Source of the DNA: UBA1351 sp963677625
Lineage (GTDB): Bacteria; Bacillota; Clostridia; Lachnospirales; Vallitaleaceae
Direction: 5' to 3'
Assembly (NCBI GenBank): GCA_963677625.2
Contig: CAXXSW010000011.1
Location: 186,001 to 250,000 of the forward strand
Length of the DNA stretch: 64,000 bases
In this document: piece by piece, positions 43,595 to 53,688 of the stretch
Position numbering within the stretch: position 1 is the first letter of the stretch
Layout of the letters: the number at the start of each line of letters is the position of its first letter
The notes under the pieces: model-generated
Database searches by the model: none
What the model saw: only the letters and a program-made list of their open reading frames with translations
Told to the model about the DNA's origin: nothing
Translations under genes and position numbers: made by a program

Positions 43595-43730
43595 CCTTAG
43601 GGATAACTATAGGTTATAATAGGTCTAAATGCTTGTAATATCTGGTTTTATGGCTAATTCAATAAAAGTGGTACTTTTTAGAACTACTTAGCTGCTTTAT
43701 GGGGTATAACTAACAATGAGTTACAACATA

Positions 43731-43772
43731 ATGAAAGACGACTTGCAAAAATGCAAGCCGTTTGTCTTTAAC
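43731..43772 (-). terminator. Probable terminator of the YihY-family gene
   Basis: On the minus strand AAAGAC and GCTTGCA pair with TGCAAG and GTCTTT across an internal loop. It lies 55 bases past the stop of the gene at 43826. The T tract is short, so it is weaker than the others. Confidence 0.45.
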
Positions 43773-43825
43773 GACCATACTAGTAGTCGAATATTTATTT
43801 TTTTCTCTAGTTGTTCTCATAAGTT

Positions 43826-44662
43826 TTATGACTTGTTTTGGTTAAACTCTCCAATGACTGCATTGATTTCACCACCAAGAACAATGATAATAGAACAGGC
43901 GTACATCCATAGCATGACAATAACAATGTCAGCTAGACTTCCATATATATATGAAAGAGATGTGGACAAGTTGGCATATATGGAGAAAAAGGCAGAAGCT
44001 GCAATCCAACCAATAGTGGCTAAAATAGTTCCGGGTAAGGTTGAGATAAAACGATTACCTTTAGTTGGAACAACATTATAAATACCACTGAAAAACATGA
44101 TAGATATCAGTAAAGTCGTGATATAGCGTAATAGAACAATTAATAATCCCAAATCAAAGGGGACTTGGAGATAGGATATAATCAACTGATAGATGCGATT
44201 CCCAAATAGTATAAGGGCTCCAGTCAGTATAACAAAGATAATAAAAGCAATTGTATAGGCAAGAGCTAAAAACCGCATCCATAAAAAATTATGCTTTTCA
44301 CGATAGCCATAAGCTCTTCTTAGACTCTGAATAATTGCATTAATCGCTCTAGAAGCAGACCATAAGGCAATGACAGAGGCAAAGGGTAATATTGTACCTG
44401 ATGTATTAACTACAGCATCGTTATAAAGGTAGGTTACGAAATTAACGACAATATCTGGAAAGAGCTGGGTTAATTCTGAAAAAAGGCTGGTGTTTGTAAA
44501 ATTTGATAAACGAAAAATTTCAAGAAAGACAATAATGAAGGGGAAAATAGATAATAAGGTATAAAAAGTTAGCTTTGTTGCCATGGCACTGACTTGATCA
44601 GCGGTGTAACGACGCTGTACTTCTTTGAGTTTGATTTTAAAATTCCTTAGTTTTATATTCAT
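43826..44662 (-). CDS. YihY/BrkB-family membrane protein
   Basis: 278 residues with six membrane spans and the family's opening (YTADQVSAMATKLTFYTLLSIFPFIIVFLEIF) and the conserved block SVIALWSASRAINAIIQSLRRAYG. Older names such as ribonuclease BN for this family are not supported. The cellular role is unknown. Single-gene unit, divergent from the gene at 44825. Confidence 0.9.
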   Translation of the reverse strand: MNIKLRNFKIKLKEVQRRYTADQVSAMATKLTFYTLLSIFPFIIVFLEIFRLSNFTNTSLFSELTQLFPDIVVNFVTYLYNDAVVNTSGTILPFASVIALWSASRAINAIIQSLRRAYGYREKHNFLWMRFLALAYTIAFIIFVILTGALILFGNRIYQLIISYLQVPFDLGLLIVLLRYITTLLISIMFFSGIYNVVPTKGNRFISTLPGTILATIGWIAASAFFSIYANLSTSLSYIYGSLADIVIVMLWMYACSIIIVLGGEINAVIGEFNQNKS

Positions 44663-44824
44663 AGGGCATCACCTTTGCAAAATCGTTAGTGTAGACACAT
44701 TATACCATATTAGGAAGACTGATTAAAATAATTAAGCTTTCTATAATTTTATGGGTTTTTCCTAGTTTTTCGTTTATAATGTAGATATATTTTGATAAGG
44801 AGGGGGCTGTAATAAGGAGTGACA

Positions 44825-45682
44825 ATGAAGGAACCATCTAACAAGAGAAAGAAGAAGGCAAGGTATAAATGGATAAGTATTCTATTGTTATTAATACTTT
44901 TTTTGATGTCACCTTTTTTTCAGGTGACTAAATCTTATATCGTTATGTCTGTCTATAGTAAAATTCATGAGAACCAGTCTTTTCTAAAAGAAGAAAATAT
45001 TGAAATTAGGATGCTTGGCGGATTATCAACCTTGGAGAGAGATTACTATCCTTTTGTGATGACTTTTGATACAGAAGATTATTTTGGTAAATATGTAGGT
45101 GATGATATAGATCTTGTCGTCCTCTATAACTTTGGATACATGAAATGGTTGAAAGGGGCTTCAGCCTTGTATGACCCTGATTCACCATATTATAATAGTT
45201 TTTATGGGGCTTACCTTGTTAGGTACAAGGATGGCCTTCGACAATATGCCATGAATGAGGATGGTAGTCTTAATTTTGATGAAGCGAATAAGGTGACAGA
45301 CTACGATCTGAAAGTCCTTGTTATGAAAAGCGTTGGTAATATGAATCCCTCAGTAGTTTACAATATAAAGAAAGAAGAGGGGGAAAGAAAAGTTTTTATT
45401 GACGACTTGGAATTTAGGGTTTTTGATGCAGAAATAAGTATGGATAGCCTTTATCATACTTATAAGGATGATTATACAGCTTATATCCAGTATGGAAGAC
45501 CTTGGAAGATAGAAGAAATAGAGTCTTTTGAAACCTGTCAGATGTTAGGGCGTTTTTATGTTCATTTTGATGAAACCAGTAAGGTTAGTCTCTTTTTCTA
45601 CATTATTACAGGAGACTTAGAAACATTGCAAAGGACCCAGGAGTCATATATAATGAAGTCATTAATCAAGGGGATAAAATAA
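44825..45682 (+). CDS. Hypothetical membrane-anchored protein
   Basis: 286 residues. A strongly basic N terminus (NKRKKKARYKW) is followed by one membrane span (ISILLLLILFLMSPFFQV), then a soluble domain probably outside the cell that is rich in Tyr and acidic residues. No family recognised. The ATG at 44825 has AAGGAG before it; a GTG at 44819 is less well placed. It is followed by a gene 29 bases later and may be co-transcribed with it. Confidence 0.78.
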   Translation: MKEPSNKRKKKARYKWISILLLLILFLMSPFFQVTKSYIVMSVYSKIHENQSFLKEENIEIRMLGGLSTLERDYYPFVMTFDTEDYFGKYVGDDIDLVVLYNFGYMKWLKGASALYDPDSPYYNSFYGAYLVRYKDGLRQYAMNEDGSLNFDEANKVTDYDLKVLVMKSVGNMNPSVVYNIKKEEGERKVFIDDLEFRVFDAEISMDSLYHTYKDDYTAYIQYGRPWKIEEIESFETCQMLGRFYVHFDETSKVSLFFYIITGDLETLQRTQESYIMKSLIKGIK

Positions 45683-45711
45683 ACAGTTTTAACGGCAGGG
45701 GGGGATTAAAC

Positions 45712-46137
45712 TTGATTGAAGTTATTTCAAAAGAAAACAAGGCGATTCTTGTTATTCAGGTTGATTATATTATTGAGGATTCGCATTTAATTGAATCCAT
45801 AAAGAAACCTCAAGTGATTCATCTATATGCCTATGATTTACATTTACTATTTTCCAAATTGAATGTAGAAACTATTGCTTATTATATTGACAGATTTAAG
45901 ATTGATTATTTGTGCTTAAATATACCGCTAACAAAGTATATAAAAAAAGCTAAGAGAATGATTGAAGAAATAAAGCTACAAAAATTAGACACATGTGTTA
46001 TTTGTTCGGGAGATGCCGTAACTCCACAAATCAGTTATGATATTGGTGCAGATGGTTATACTTTGAATGGGGATGACTTGATTAGGGTCATGGAGGTTAT
46101 TGATGAGAAAAGAATGAAAATATATCATTCATCTTGA
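45712..46137 (+). CDS. Hypothetical protein with a Rossmann-like fold, possibly degenerate B12-binding type
   Basis: 141 residues with alternating beta and alpha segments. The end (VICSGDAVTPQISYDIGADGYTLNGDDLIRVM) resembles the C-terminal part of corrinoid-binding domains, but the DxHxxG cobalamin-base-off motif is absent. Starts with TTG after GGGGGGATT. Function unknown. Its stop codon lies within the -35 hexamer of the pheS T-box promoter. Confidence 0.7.
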   Translation: MIEVISKENKAILVIQVDYIIEDSHLIESIKKPQVIHLYAYDLHLLFSKLNVETIAYYIDRFKIDYLCLNIPLTKYIKKAKRMIEEIKLQKLDTCVICSGDAVTPQISYDIGADGYTLNGDDLIRVMEVIDEKRMKIYHSS

Positions 46138-46161
46138 CAAAACAAGCATTTATGTTATGAT
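46134..46161 (+). promoter_or_regulatory. Promoter of the Phe T-box and pheST
   Basis: TTGACA (46134-46139) and TATGAT (46156-46161) with a 16-base spacer. The stop codon of the upstream gene is inside the -35. Confidence 0.8.
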
Positions 46162-46167
46162 ATGTGT

Positions 46168-46413
46168 AAATATAAAAGGCTGTGAATGTGACTAGTAGTC
46201 ATATATGGTCATACAGAGAGAAAATGTCGTCGGCTGCAAGCATTTTTATGGAATAATATATGATGAATTTCCCACAGGAGCTGTATTGCTGAACTGAGTA
46301 AGCAGTAACGCATGATGCACGTTAAGCATAACCAAGTGTCTGTCAATTACCATATGATAGGAATAAGGGTGGTACCGCCGAATCTCGGTCCCTTACAGGG
46401 ATGGAGTTTTTTT
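46168..46413 (+). promoter_or_regulatory. T-box leader reading Phe (specifier TTC)
   Basis: The core AGGGTGGTACCGC (46366-46378) matches the consensus closely. The specifier is GAAT-TTC (TTC at 46269-46271), followed ten bases later by GGAGC, aligned with the Trp and Lys leaders. A terminator stem CTC-GTCCC/GGGA-GGAG with seven T follows. It lets transcription through into pheST when tRNA-Phe is uncharged. Confidence 0.92.
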
Positions 46414-46524
46414 ATTGCCTAAAATTCCTTCCCGACAGAATTCGAATATGTATATCTTTCCAGTAAGAAGCAAGAAGATATAGCTATTCAAGTTAATAAA
46501 TCAGTATATTGAAAGGAGTCAAAA

Positions 46525-47562
46525 ATGCAAGAAAAACTAGCTGAAATTAGAAAAAAAGCTATAGTTGCTATTCAGGATGCGACTGATTTGAAAAAATTAG
46601 ATGAAGTTCGTGTCTCAATTCTTGGTAAAAAGGGACAACTGACAAGTGTTCTTCGTGGAATGAAAGACCTTAGTAATGAGGAGAGGCCTTTGGTTGGTAA
46701 ATTGGCCAATGAAGTAAGGTCGACCATTGAAGGTGAACTTGAAAAAGCAAAAGATATGATTGGAAAGAAACAACGAGAACTTCAACTTAAGCAGGAAGTT
46801 ATTGATGTAACCTTGCCTGCCAAGAAGTCTACCCTAGGTCATCGCCATCCCATGACCATTGTTCTTGATGATATTAAAGATATTTTTATGGGTATGGGAT
46901 ATTCTATAGCGGAAGGACCTGAGATTGAAAATGCATACTACAATTTTGATGCCCTAAATATTCCAGAAGAACATCCAGCAAAAGATGAACAGGATACTTT
47001 CTATATTAATGAAGATATGATGCTTCGTACGTCAACTTCACCAGTTCAGGTTCACGTTATGGAAAAACAAGAACCACCGATTCGTATAATCGCACCAGGT
47101 AGAGTTTTTCGTTCTGATGAAGTGGATGCTACTCATTCACCTGTTTTCCATCAAATTGAAGGTCTGGTTGTAGATAAGGGAATTACTATGGGAGACCTTA
47201 AAGGTGCCCTTGAAGTCTTTATTAAAGAACTCTATGGTGAATCTGTTCAGGTGAAATTCAGGCCACATTTCTTCCCATTTACTGAGCCTAGTGCTGAGGT
47301 TGATGTGTCATGTGTTATATGTGGTGGTGAAGGTCATGTGGATGGTCAACCTTGTCGTGTATGTAAGGGAACTGGATGGATTGAGATCCTTGGGTGTGGT
47401 ATGGTGCATCCAAGAGTTCTTGAAATGTCAGGTATTGACCCCAAGGAATACTCCGGATTTGCCTTTGGTATGGGATTGGAACGTATAACAATGTTACGTT
47501 ACGGAATTAAGGATCTTCGTATGTTTTACGAAAACGATGTCAGATTCCTTAAACAATTCTAA
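46525..47562 (+). CDS. pheS: Phenylalanyl-tRNA synthetase alpha subunit
   Basis: 345 residues. The N-terminal coiled-coil (residues 1-85) precedes a class II core: motif 2 in GRVFRSDEVDATHSPVFHQIEG and motif 3 in GFAFGMGLERITMLRYGI. Four cysteines near CVICGGEGH and CRVCKGTGW are normal for this type. AAAGGAG is the ribosome site. PheT follows after 23 bases. Confidence 0.97.
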   Translation: MQEKLAEIRKKAIVAIQDATDLKKLDEVRVSILGKKGQLTSVLRGMKDLSNEERPLVGKLANEVRSTIEGELEKAKDMIGKKQRELQLKQEVIDVTLPAKKSTLGHRHPMTIVLDDIKDIFMGMGYSIAEGPEIENAYYNFDALNIPEEHPAKDEQDTFYINEDMMLRTSTSPVQVHVMEKQEPPIRIIAPGRVFRSDEVDATHSPVFHQIEGLVVDKGITMGDLKGALEVFIKELYGESVQVKFRPHFFPFTEPSAEVDVSCVICGGEGHVDGQPCRVCKGTGWIEILGCGMVHPRVLEMSGIDPKEYSGFAFGMGLERITMLRYGIKDLRMFYENDVRFLKQF

Positions 47563-47585
47563 GAAAGGTATATGGAGGTATTATA

Positions 47586-49976
47586 ATGAATATTTCAATG
47601 AAATGGTTACAAAAATATGTAGATATAGATATGGACATTGATGCGTACTGTGATGCTATGACCATGAGTGGAACAAAGGTAGAAACTTATGAACGTCTGG
47701 GTCAAGAAATTTCTGGTGTTGTAGTCGGTAAAATCTTAAGTATAGATAGCCATCCTGATGCAGATAAGCTTGTGGTAACCCAGGTTGACGTTGGAAGTGA
47801 AAACATTCAAATTGTTACCGGTGCCAACAATATCAGTGTAGGTGATTATGTTCCGGTTGCACTACCTGGTGCTGAACTTGCTGAAGGCCTTAAAATAAAA
47901 AAGGGAAAACTTCGTGGTATTGAGTCTAATGGCATGATGTGTTCTGTTGAAGAACTTGGCCTATCAAGAGATGATTTTACTGAAGCACCTGAGCATGGTA
48001 TCTATATTTTTACTAAGGAAAAAGAATTGGGAGCGGATGTAAAACCCTTTTTTGGACTTGACGATATTGTCGTTGAGTATGAAGTGACATCTAATAGGGC
48101 GGACTGCTATTCTGTTATTGGAATTGCAAGAGAAGCTGCAGCTACTTTTAGGAAAAAACTAAAACTTCCTGAACTTAATTTTACTACTTATGAAGGTAAT
48201 ATTGACGACTATATAAAAGTGTCTATAGAAGATCCAGAGCTTTGTTCAAGATTTGTAGGTCGCGTGATAACGGATGTTAAGATTGAAGAGTCACCGAAGT
48301 GGCTTAAAGATAATCTTCGCGCTTGCGGTATTCGTCCTATCAATAACTTGGTTGATATTACTAATTTTATTATGATGGAAACAGGACAGCCCATGCATGC
48401 CTATGACCTCGATCTTTTGGATTATCCAGAGATTATCGTCCGTCCTGCTAGAGAAGGCGAAGTGCTTCAGACCCTTGATGGAGAAGAACGTCCACTTGAT
48501 GAAACTATGATTGTTATTGCTGACCCTGAAAAACCTATAGGCGTAGCTGGAGTTATGGGTGGTGAATCAAGTAAAGTGCTTGATACGACTAAAACTATTT
48601 TCTTTGAAGCAGCAAATTTCAATGGAACAAGTATTCGAAAAACATCGAAAAAATTAGGTCTTCGAACAGATGCTTCCTCAAAATTTGAAAAACATTTAGA
48701 TCCGAATTTAGCCGCTTTTGCTATGGATAGGGCATGTCAGCTTATAGATATGCTTGGAGCTGGTAAAATTATGGAGGGGACGATTGATGACTATCCTAAA
48801 GTTCGTGAGGAGAAGACAATCTCCTACGATGTAGATGCAATCAATGCATTAGTTGGTACTGATATAAGTGAAGAGGATATGGTTGGGATCTTCAAACGAT
48901 TGGAATTAAAAGTCGATCAGGCTTCTAAATCCATTGTGATTCCTACATTTAGACCAGACCTAAATGTTAATGCAGATTTAGCAGAAGAAGTGGCTAGACT
49001 TTTTGGCTATAATAATATTCCTGTAACCTTAGCAACTGGTACACCTACCGTAGGTAAGAAAAACCAGTACCAAAAAATTGAGGACATTATAAAGCGTATG
49101 ATGGAAGCTTGTGGTATTAGTGAAGCTATGTCCTATTCTTTTGAAAGCCCTAAGGCTTTCGAAGCTTTATCCATTGATGAAGAACATCCATTACACCAGT
49201 GTGTGACTATTTCCAATCCTTTAGGCGAGGATTTCAGTGTTATGCGAACGACGACAGTGAATGGTATGATGAAGAGTTTAGCAACCAATTACAAACACAG
49301 AAATGAAAACGTAAAACTTTATGAGATAGGAAAAACCTATTTGCCTAAAGAATTACCTTTAAAGGAATATCCTATAGAAGGTGAATACTTAACTGTTGGA
49401 ATGTATGGTGATTCAGACTTCTTTGATGTAAAAGGGGTTCTAGAAACCTTGTTCATCAGACTTGGTTTGACAGAAGATGTGACTTATGATGCTAATATTG
49501 ATCTACCTTTCATGCATCCCGGAAGAAAAGCTAAAGTTGCCTTTGGTAAAACGGATCTTGGATATCTTGGTGAGGTTCATCCAGATACCCTGGATAGTTA
49601 TAGTATTGGAAGCAGGTGTTATTTGGCGGTTATCAGTGTGGAAGCCCTTGTAAAAGTGGCTAAGTTAACTAGAAGTTTCAAACCTGTTCCTAAGTTCCCA
49701 GCAGTTAACCGTGACCTAGCGCTATTGGTGAAAAAGGAGATTCCTGTTGGACGTATTGAGTTTTTTATCAAACAACGTGGTGGTAAGATTCTTGAATCAT
49801 ATGAACTTTTTGATGTATACGAAGGCTCTCAAATTGATGAAGGACATAAGTCGGTTGCGTATTCTTTAACTTTTAGGGCAGGAGATCATACCCTTGATGA
49901 GCAGGAAGTATCAAAGACTGTGAACAAGATTCTTAAAGGTTTGGAATTTGAATTGGGAATTAGCATACGTTCATAA
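47586..49976 (+). CDS. pheT: Phenylalanyl-tRNA synthetase beta subunit
   Basis: 796 residues. The N-terminal tRNA-binding (EMAP-like) domain covers about 40-150 (SHPDADKLVVTQVDVG), then B3/B4 editing, B5 and core regions, and the FDX-ACB anticodon-binding end (KFPAVNRDLALLV onward). Together with PheS it forms the alpha2beta2 enzyme. TATGGAGGTATTATA supplies the ribosome site. Confidence 0.97.
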   Translation: MNISMKWLQKYVDIDMDIDAYCDAMTMSGTKVETYERLGQEISGVVVGKILSIDSHPDADKLVVTQVDVGSENIQIVTGANNISVGDYVPVALPGAELAEGLKIKKGKLRGIESNGMMCSVEELGLSRDDFTEAPEHGIYIFTKEKELGADVKPFFGLDDIVVEYEVTSNRADCYSVIGIAREAAATFRKKLKLPELNFTTYEGNIDDYIKVSIEDPELCSRFVGRVITDVKIEESPKWLKDNLRACGIRPINNLVDITNFIMMETGQPMHAYDLDLLDYPEIIVRPAREGEVLQTLDGEERPLDETMIVIADPEKPIGVAGVMGGESSKVLDTTKTIFFEAANFNGTSIRKTSKKLGLRTDASSKFEKHLDPNLAAFAMDRACQLIDMLGAGKIMEGTIDDYPKVREEKTISYDVDAINALVGTDISEEDMVGIFKRLELKVDQASKSIVIPTFRPDLNVNADLAEEVARLFGYNNIPVTLATGTPTVGKKNQYQKIEDIIKRMMEACGISEAMSYSFESPKAFEALSIDEEHPLHQCVTISNPLGEDFSVMRTTTVNGMMKSLATNYKHRNENVKLYEIGKTYLPKELPLKEYPIEGEYLTVGMYGDSDFFDVKGVLETLFIRLGLTEDVTYDANIDLPFMHPGRKAKVAFGKTDLGYLGEVHPDTLDSYSIGSRCYLAVISVEALVKVAKLTRSFKPVPKFPAVNRDLALLVKKEIPVGRIEFFIKQRGGKILESYELFDVYEGSQIDEGHKSVAYSLTFRAGDHTLDEQEVSKTVNKILKGLEFELGISIRS

Positions 49977-50039
49977 TCAATAGTGTATATGGACCTGCAT
50001 CAAGCAGAAAGACTGTATAAATATCTTTAAGTATTATTA

Positions 50040-50065
50040 TAGACCTCTTTTTAGTAAGAGGTCTA
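50040..50065. terminator. Bidirectional terminator between pheT and the HD-GYP gene
   Basis: TAGACCTCTT and AAGAGGTCTA, 10-bp stem with a short loop. The stop codon of the minus-strand HD-GYP gene lies in the right arm. Confidence 0.85.
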
Positions 50066-51205
50066 ATCGTTTATTTTATATATAACATCAATTATAGTGA
50101 CATTCAAGTGGTCATGATCAATCAAATCATAAAACTCTGTTGTTCTTCTAAGGTCTTTGGGATCAAGAAGTTTTAGTTTGGGTCGTAGAGGCTGCTTATG
50201 ATTGTAGCCGACTACGACTGCTTTTTTCTGGTTAGATAATTTAACAATCGTACCATTTGGATAAGGGATAATCTTAGAGACAAAATGTTTAGTTACTTCA
50301 AAGTCAAACATGGAATTATCACCTGAATTTCCCATTAGGAATTCAATGATTTCATTTTGTGGAATTAATTTACCATCAACGCCAGAGGACATTTTATCAT
50401 AGGTGTTGGCTAGGGCTATAATTCGTCCGTTAAGATGGATGTTCTTACCAACAAGACCTAAGGGGAAACCGCTTCCATCGTAATTTTCGTGGTGTTGTAA
50501 TATTCCCATTCGAACATGAGCAGACAAGTTGGTGCTTTCCTTGATGAATTCATGACCCAGTTCAACATGGGACTTATATATTTTTTCTTCTTCTTTGGTA
50601 AAGTTACTCTTATAAATAACTAAATTTTTGTCAATAAAAGTTAATCCTATGTCATGAAGCATAGCACCAATGGCCAAATCTTTCATCTGGTATTTATCCA
50701 TCCGCATGGAGGCTCCAATCATCAACGATAAGACTGTGACTTGAATGGAGTGCTGATAGACAAAGCTTTTCATATTCTTAATATCAACTAAACCAATCAT
50801 AGCTTCTTTGTTAAGAATAATCTCGTCAATCATATCACTGATAATATTATCGATTTTAGAAAAATAACTGGATTCAGCGACCAACTTTAATTTTCTGGAT
50901 AAGTAATCCTTGCTTATGGTTATATCCTGAATTTGTTTTTCGATTTCATTACGAACAGTTTTGAATATTTTTTGAATCTCTCTAGTCGCTTTATTACGAA
51001 GTTCTGGACTAATAACATCCTTGATTTCTTCTGTGCTGTAAAAGTCATCGACGTATACGGCCAGTATATCATTATCAATTAAACGTTTAATAAGGGTAGA
51101 AGTTAATTCTACCCCGTAATTTAACAATATGCGACCTTGTTCATCGTGGACGATCTTTGCAAGTTTGGAGCCTTCTTTGATGGAGCCAATGGGGACCAAA
51201 CGCAT
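50063..51205 (-). CDS. HD-GYP domain phosphodiesterase
   Basis: 380 residues. The HD doublet is in MLHDIGLTF (near 185), and the signature HHENYDGSGFPLGL reads GFP where most have GYP. It should hydrolyse cyclic di-GMP or a related dinucleotide, in which case it opposes the GGDEF enzyme at 29596. The first 130 residues match the common clostridial N-terminal DUF3391-like region (SKLAKIVHDEQGRILLNYGVELT). Stop shared with a terminator stem. Confidence 0.88.
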   Translation of the reverse strand: MRLVPIGSIKEGSKLAKIVHDEQGRILLNYGVELTSTLIKRLIDNDILAVYVDDFYSTEEIKDVISPELRNKATREIQKIFKTVRNEIEKQIQDITISKDYLSRKLKLVAESSYFSKIDNIISDMIDEIILNKEAMIGLVDIKNMKSFVYQHSIQVTVLSLMIGASMRMDKYQMKDLAIGAMLHDIGLTFIDKNLVIYKSNFTKEEEKIYKSHVELGHEFIKESTNLSAHVRMGILQHHENYDGSGFPLGLVGKNIHLNGRIIALANTYDKMSSGVDGKLIPQNEIIEFLMGNSGDNSMFDFEVTKHFVSKIIPYPNGTIVKLSNQKKAVVVGYNHKQPLRPKLKLLDPKDLRRTTEFYDLIDHDHLNVTIIDVIYKIND

Positions 51206-51226
51206 ATACTCACCTCTTAAACTGGA

Positions 51227-52486
51227 TTACTTTGTACGGGAAGCCCGCATTCTGTATTGTTTTGGTGTAATACCGGTTGTTTTCTTAAAAATAGTCGTAA
51301 AATAATTTTGATTATTGAAACCGACACTGATGGCAATATCAAGAATAGAATGGTTAGTAGTCTGTAGAAGATATTGACTTTCCTTAATTCGTGTATGATT
51401 AACATAATCGGCAAAAGCTAGGTTCATCTCCTTCTTAAAAAGAGAAGAGAAGTAGTTAGGTGATAAACCAACATAATCAGCCACCTCTTGTAGACGTATT
51501 GGTTCTGATAGGTGGTTATGTACATACCTAGAAGCTTTTTTGATGACGCTAACGTGGTTTATGGATGCAACGTGAAGAACACTGTTGGTGAACTTAATGG
51601 TCATCCGTTCAACAAGGTCTATAAGATCATCAAAAGTCTGGCTTTTTTCAATACGGTTAATATATTTGTCAGCTAGAGTTAAACTATGATCGGAGTCAAC
51701 ACCACCTGTTATAGCAGCTCTTGCAAGAAGGGTACAATAAACAATTGCATTGTTTTTAATGGAACGAATTTTAGTAGGACCTAATAAGGTCAAATATTGG
51801 GTCTTTATCTGTTCGTGGAAGAGTTCAATCACCTGATCGATATCACCGTTGGATACCTTGCCCATAAATAATCGTTCTAGACTATAGTTATGATTGGCTG
51901 GTTCAGGTTCCATTTGGAAATCGGTTTCGATTTCTTCGCTGATTTCTTCTGGAGCTTCCAGTTTTAATTCGTTGAGATCAATATTGATATTTTGGTCACT
52001 ATTGAGTAGTGCGACTAAGGTTTTTTCGATATAATAGATTCTAGGCATGGAAACAAGGGGGATTTGTGAATAAATACTCTTTAATGAGTTTCTTTGTGAA
52101 AAAGAAAAATTCTTTAGTTTCATCAGTTGATTAATCTGATGTTCTGATGGTGAATCAAGAAAAATGGGGCCCAAAAGAAGACTGCCGTAATAACCTTTGC
52201 CGTCTTTAAGTAGAGAAACAATATATGCAAAATGATAGGACGTTGGGAAAAGGTAAAAATAGGTATTTTGTTGTACAGTCTGACTAAATGAATATTTAAA
52301 CTCACTTATAATATCCTCATAGGTTGAGAATAAATCATGATTGTTGCCATATCCAAACAGCTTATTATGATTTTTATCAAGTACGTTGATAGAAATGCCG
52401 GATAAATAGTAAACAGACTTGGCTATATCTATAATGCTGTCGTTTTTCAGATTGTCGTCGGAAAGCAGATGTGATAGGTTATACAC
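51227..52486 (-). CDS. AraC-family regulator with N-terminal sensor domain
   Basis: 419 residues. The C-terminal 100 residues hold both AraC helix-turn-helix units (IRLQEVADYVGLSPNYFSSLFKK and SILDIAISVGFNNQNYFTTIFKK). The rest is a soluble sensor-type domain whose ligand is unknown. I start at GTG 52486 because AAAGGAG is eight bases before it; the ATG at 52492 would be only two bases from it, and the ATG at 52513 has none. It runs into the HD-GYP gene 21 bases downstream, so both may be one transcript. Confidence 0.85.
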   Translation of the reverse strand: MYNLSHLLSDDNLKNDSIIDIAKSVYYLSGISINVLDKNHNKLFGYGNNHDLFSTYEDIISEFKYSFSQTVQQNTYFYLFPTSYHFAYIVSLLKDGKGYYGSLLLGPIFLDSPSEHQINQLMKLKNFSFSQRNSLKSIYSQIPLVSMPRIYYIEKTLVALLNSDQNINIDLNELKLEAPEEISEEIETDFQMEPEPANHNYSLERLFMGKVSNGDIDQVIELFHEQIKTQYLTLLGPTKIRSIKNNAIVYCTLLARAAITGGVDSDHSLTLADKYINRIEKSQTFDDLIDLVERMTIKFTNSVLHVASINHVSVIKKASRYVHNHLSEPIRLQEVADYVGLSPNYFSSLFKKEMNLAFADYVNHTRIKESQYLLQTTNHSILDIAISVGFNNQNYFTTIFKKTTGITPKQYRMRASRTK

Positions 52487-52652
52487 GAACATCACTCCTT
52501 TGCTAATATGCAATGACCAGTTCCAGTCTAGATAAAACCTTTGTATAATATATTTTACCTTAAAATAATCTAATTGTATAGGGTTTTACTATTTTTATAT
52601 AGAAACTTTCATAAAAAAATGATACAATGAGATTTGCTGAAAGGAGATATAC

Positions 52653-53678
52653 ATGAATGTAAAAGAGTTTTACTTTGACTTGCCGGAAGACCTTATAGCA
52701 CAAGTGCCTCTTAAGGATCGATCTTCTTCCAGATTGATGGTACTAAACCGTCAGGATGAGTCGATTTCACATAAAAGATTTACTGATTTATTAGACTACT
52801 TAGAAAAGGGAGATTGTTTGGTTCTTAATAATACAAGAGTACTCCCAGCAAGATTAATTGGAGCTAAGAAGGAGACTCATGGAAAAGTAGAGTTCCTTTT
52901 ACTTAATAGAGAGAATAAAACCAATTGGGAGGTTATGGTTAAGCCAGGTAAGAAGGCTAAGCCAGGAACTGTCATTGAGTTCGGTGACGGTAGACTTTCA
53001 GCAGAAGTTTTGGAAGTAATGCCCGGTGGCAATCGAAAGGTTCATTTTAATTTTGAAGGTATTTTTGAAGAGGTGCTTGATGAATTGGGCACTATGCCTT
53101 TACCTCCATATATAACAGAAGCACTGGAAGATCAAGAAAGATATCAAACTGTTTATTCTAAACATAAGGGGTCTGCTGCTGCCCCAACTGCGGGACTACA
53201 TTTCACCAATGATTTATTAGACCAAATTAAGGCAAAGGGAATTAAGATTGCATACGTTACCCTTCATGTCGGATTAGGTACTTTTAGACCTGTAAAAGTA
53301 GATAATATACTGGAACATGAAATGCATTCAGAATACTGCTATATATTAGAAGAAGATGCAAAAACCATTAATGAAACAAGAAAAAATGGTGGCAGGATTT
53401 TTGCCGTTGGTACCACCAGTTTAAGAACTTTGGAATCTCTTGCATTAGGAGATGGTTCTATTGTGGCCAAAAGTATGTGGACAGATATTTTTATCTATCC
53501 TGGGTATACGTTTAAAGTTATTGATGGATTGATTACGAATTTCCACTTGCCTGAGTCAACATTGATTATGCTGGTTTCGGCTCTTGCTGGTAAAGAATTC
53601 GTCTTGAGAGCCTATCAGGAGGCCATTGATGAAGGGTATCGGTTTTTCAGCTTTGGCGACGCAATGATTATACGATGA
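52653..53678 (+). CDS. queA: tRNA preQ1(34) S-adenosylmethionine ribosyltransferase-isomerase
   Basis: 341 residues. It transfers and rearranges ribose from SAM onto preQ1 in tRNA on the way to queuosine. The conserved FDLPEDLIAQVPLKDRSSSRL opening, TAGLHFT and HVGLGTFRPV motifs are intact. It starts behind GAAAGGAG. Normally next to tgt, which is not in the window. Confidence 0.95.
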   Translation: MNVKEFYFDLPEDLIAQVPLKDRSSSRLMVLNRQDESISHKRFTDLLDYLEKGDCLVLNNTRVLPARLIGAKKETHGKVEFLLLNRENKTNWEVMVKPGKKAKPGTVIEFGDGRLSAEVLEVMPGGNRKVHFNFEGIFEEVLDELGTMPLPPYITEALEDQERYQTVYSKHKGSAAAPTAGLHFTNDLLDQIKAKGIKIAYVTLHVGLGTFRPVKVDNILEHEMHSEYCYILEEDAKTINETRKNGGRIFAVGTTSLRTLESLALGDGSIVAKSMWTDIFIYPGYTFKVIDGLITNFHLPESTLIMLVSALAGKEFVLRAYQEAIDEGYRFFSFGDAMIIR

Positions 53679-53688
53679 GAGGTGTAAA

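Noticed and set aside
43716..44081. Plus-strand open frame of 121 codons
   Set aside because: It overlaps the well-supported YihY-family gene on the other strand and has no ribosome site or family match.
44819..44824. GTG start for the hypothetical gene at 44825
   Set aside because: It overlaps the AAGGAG ribosome site, while the ATG six bases later is correctly spaced.
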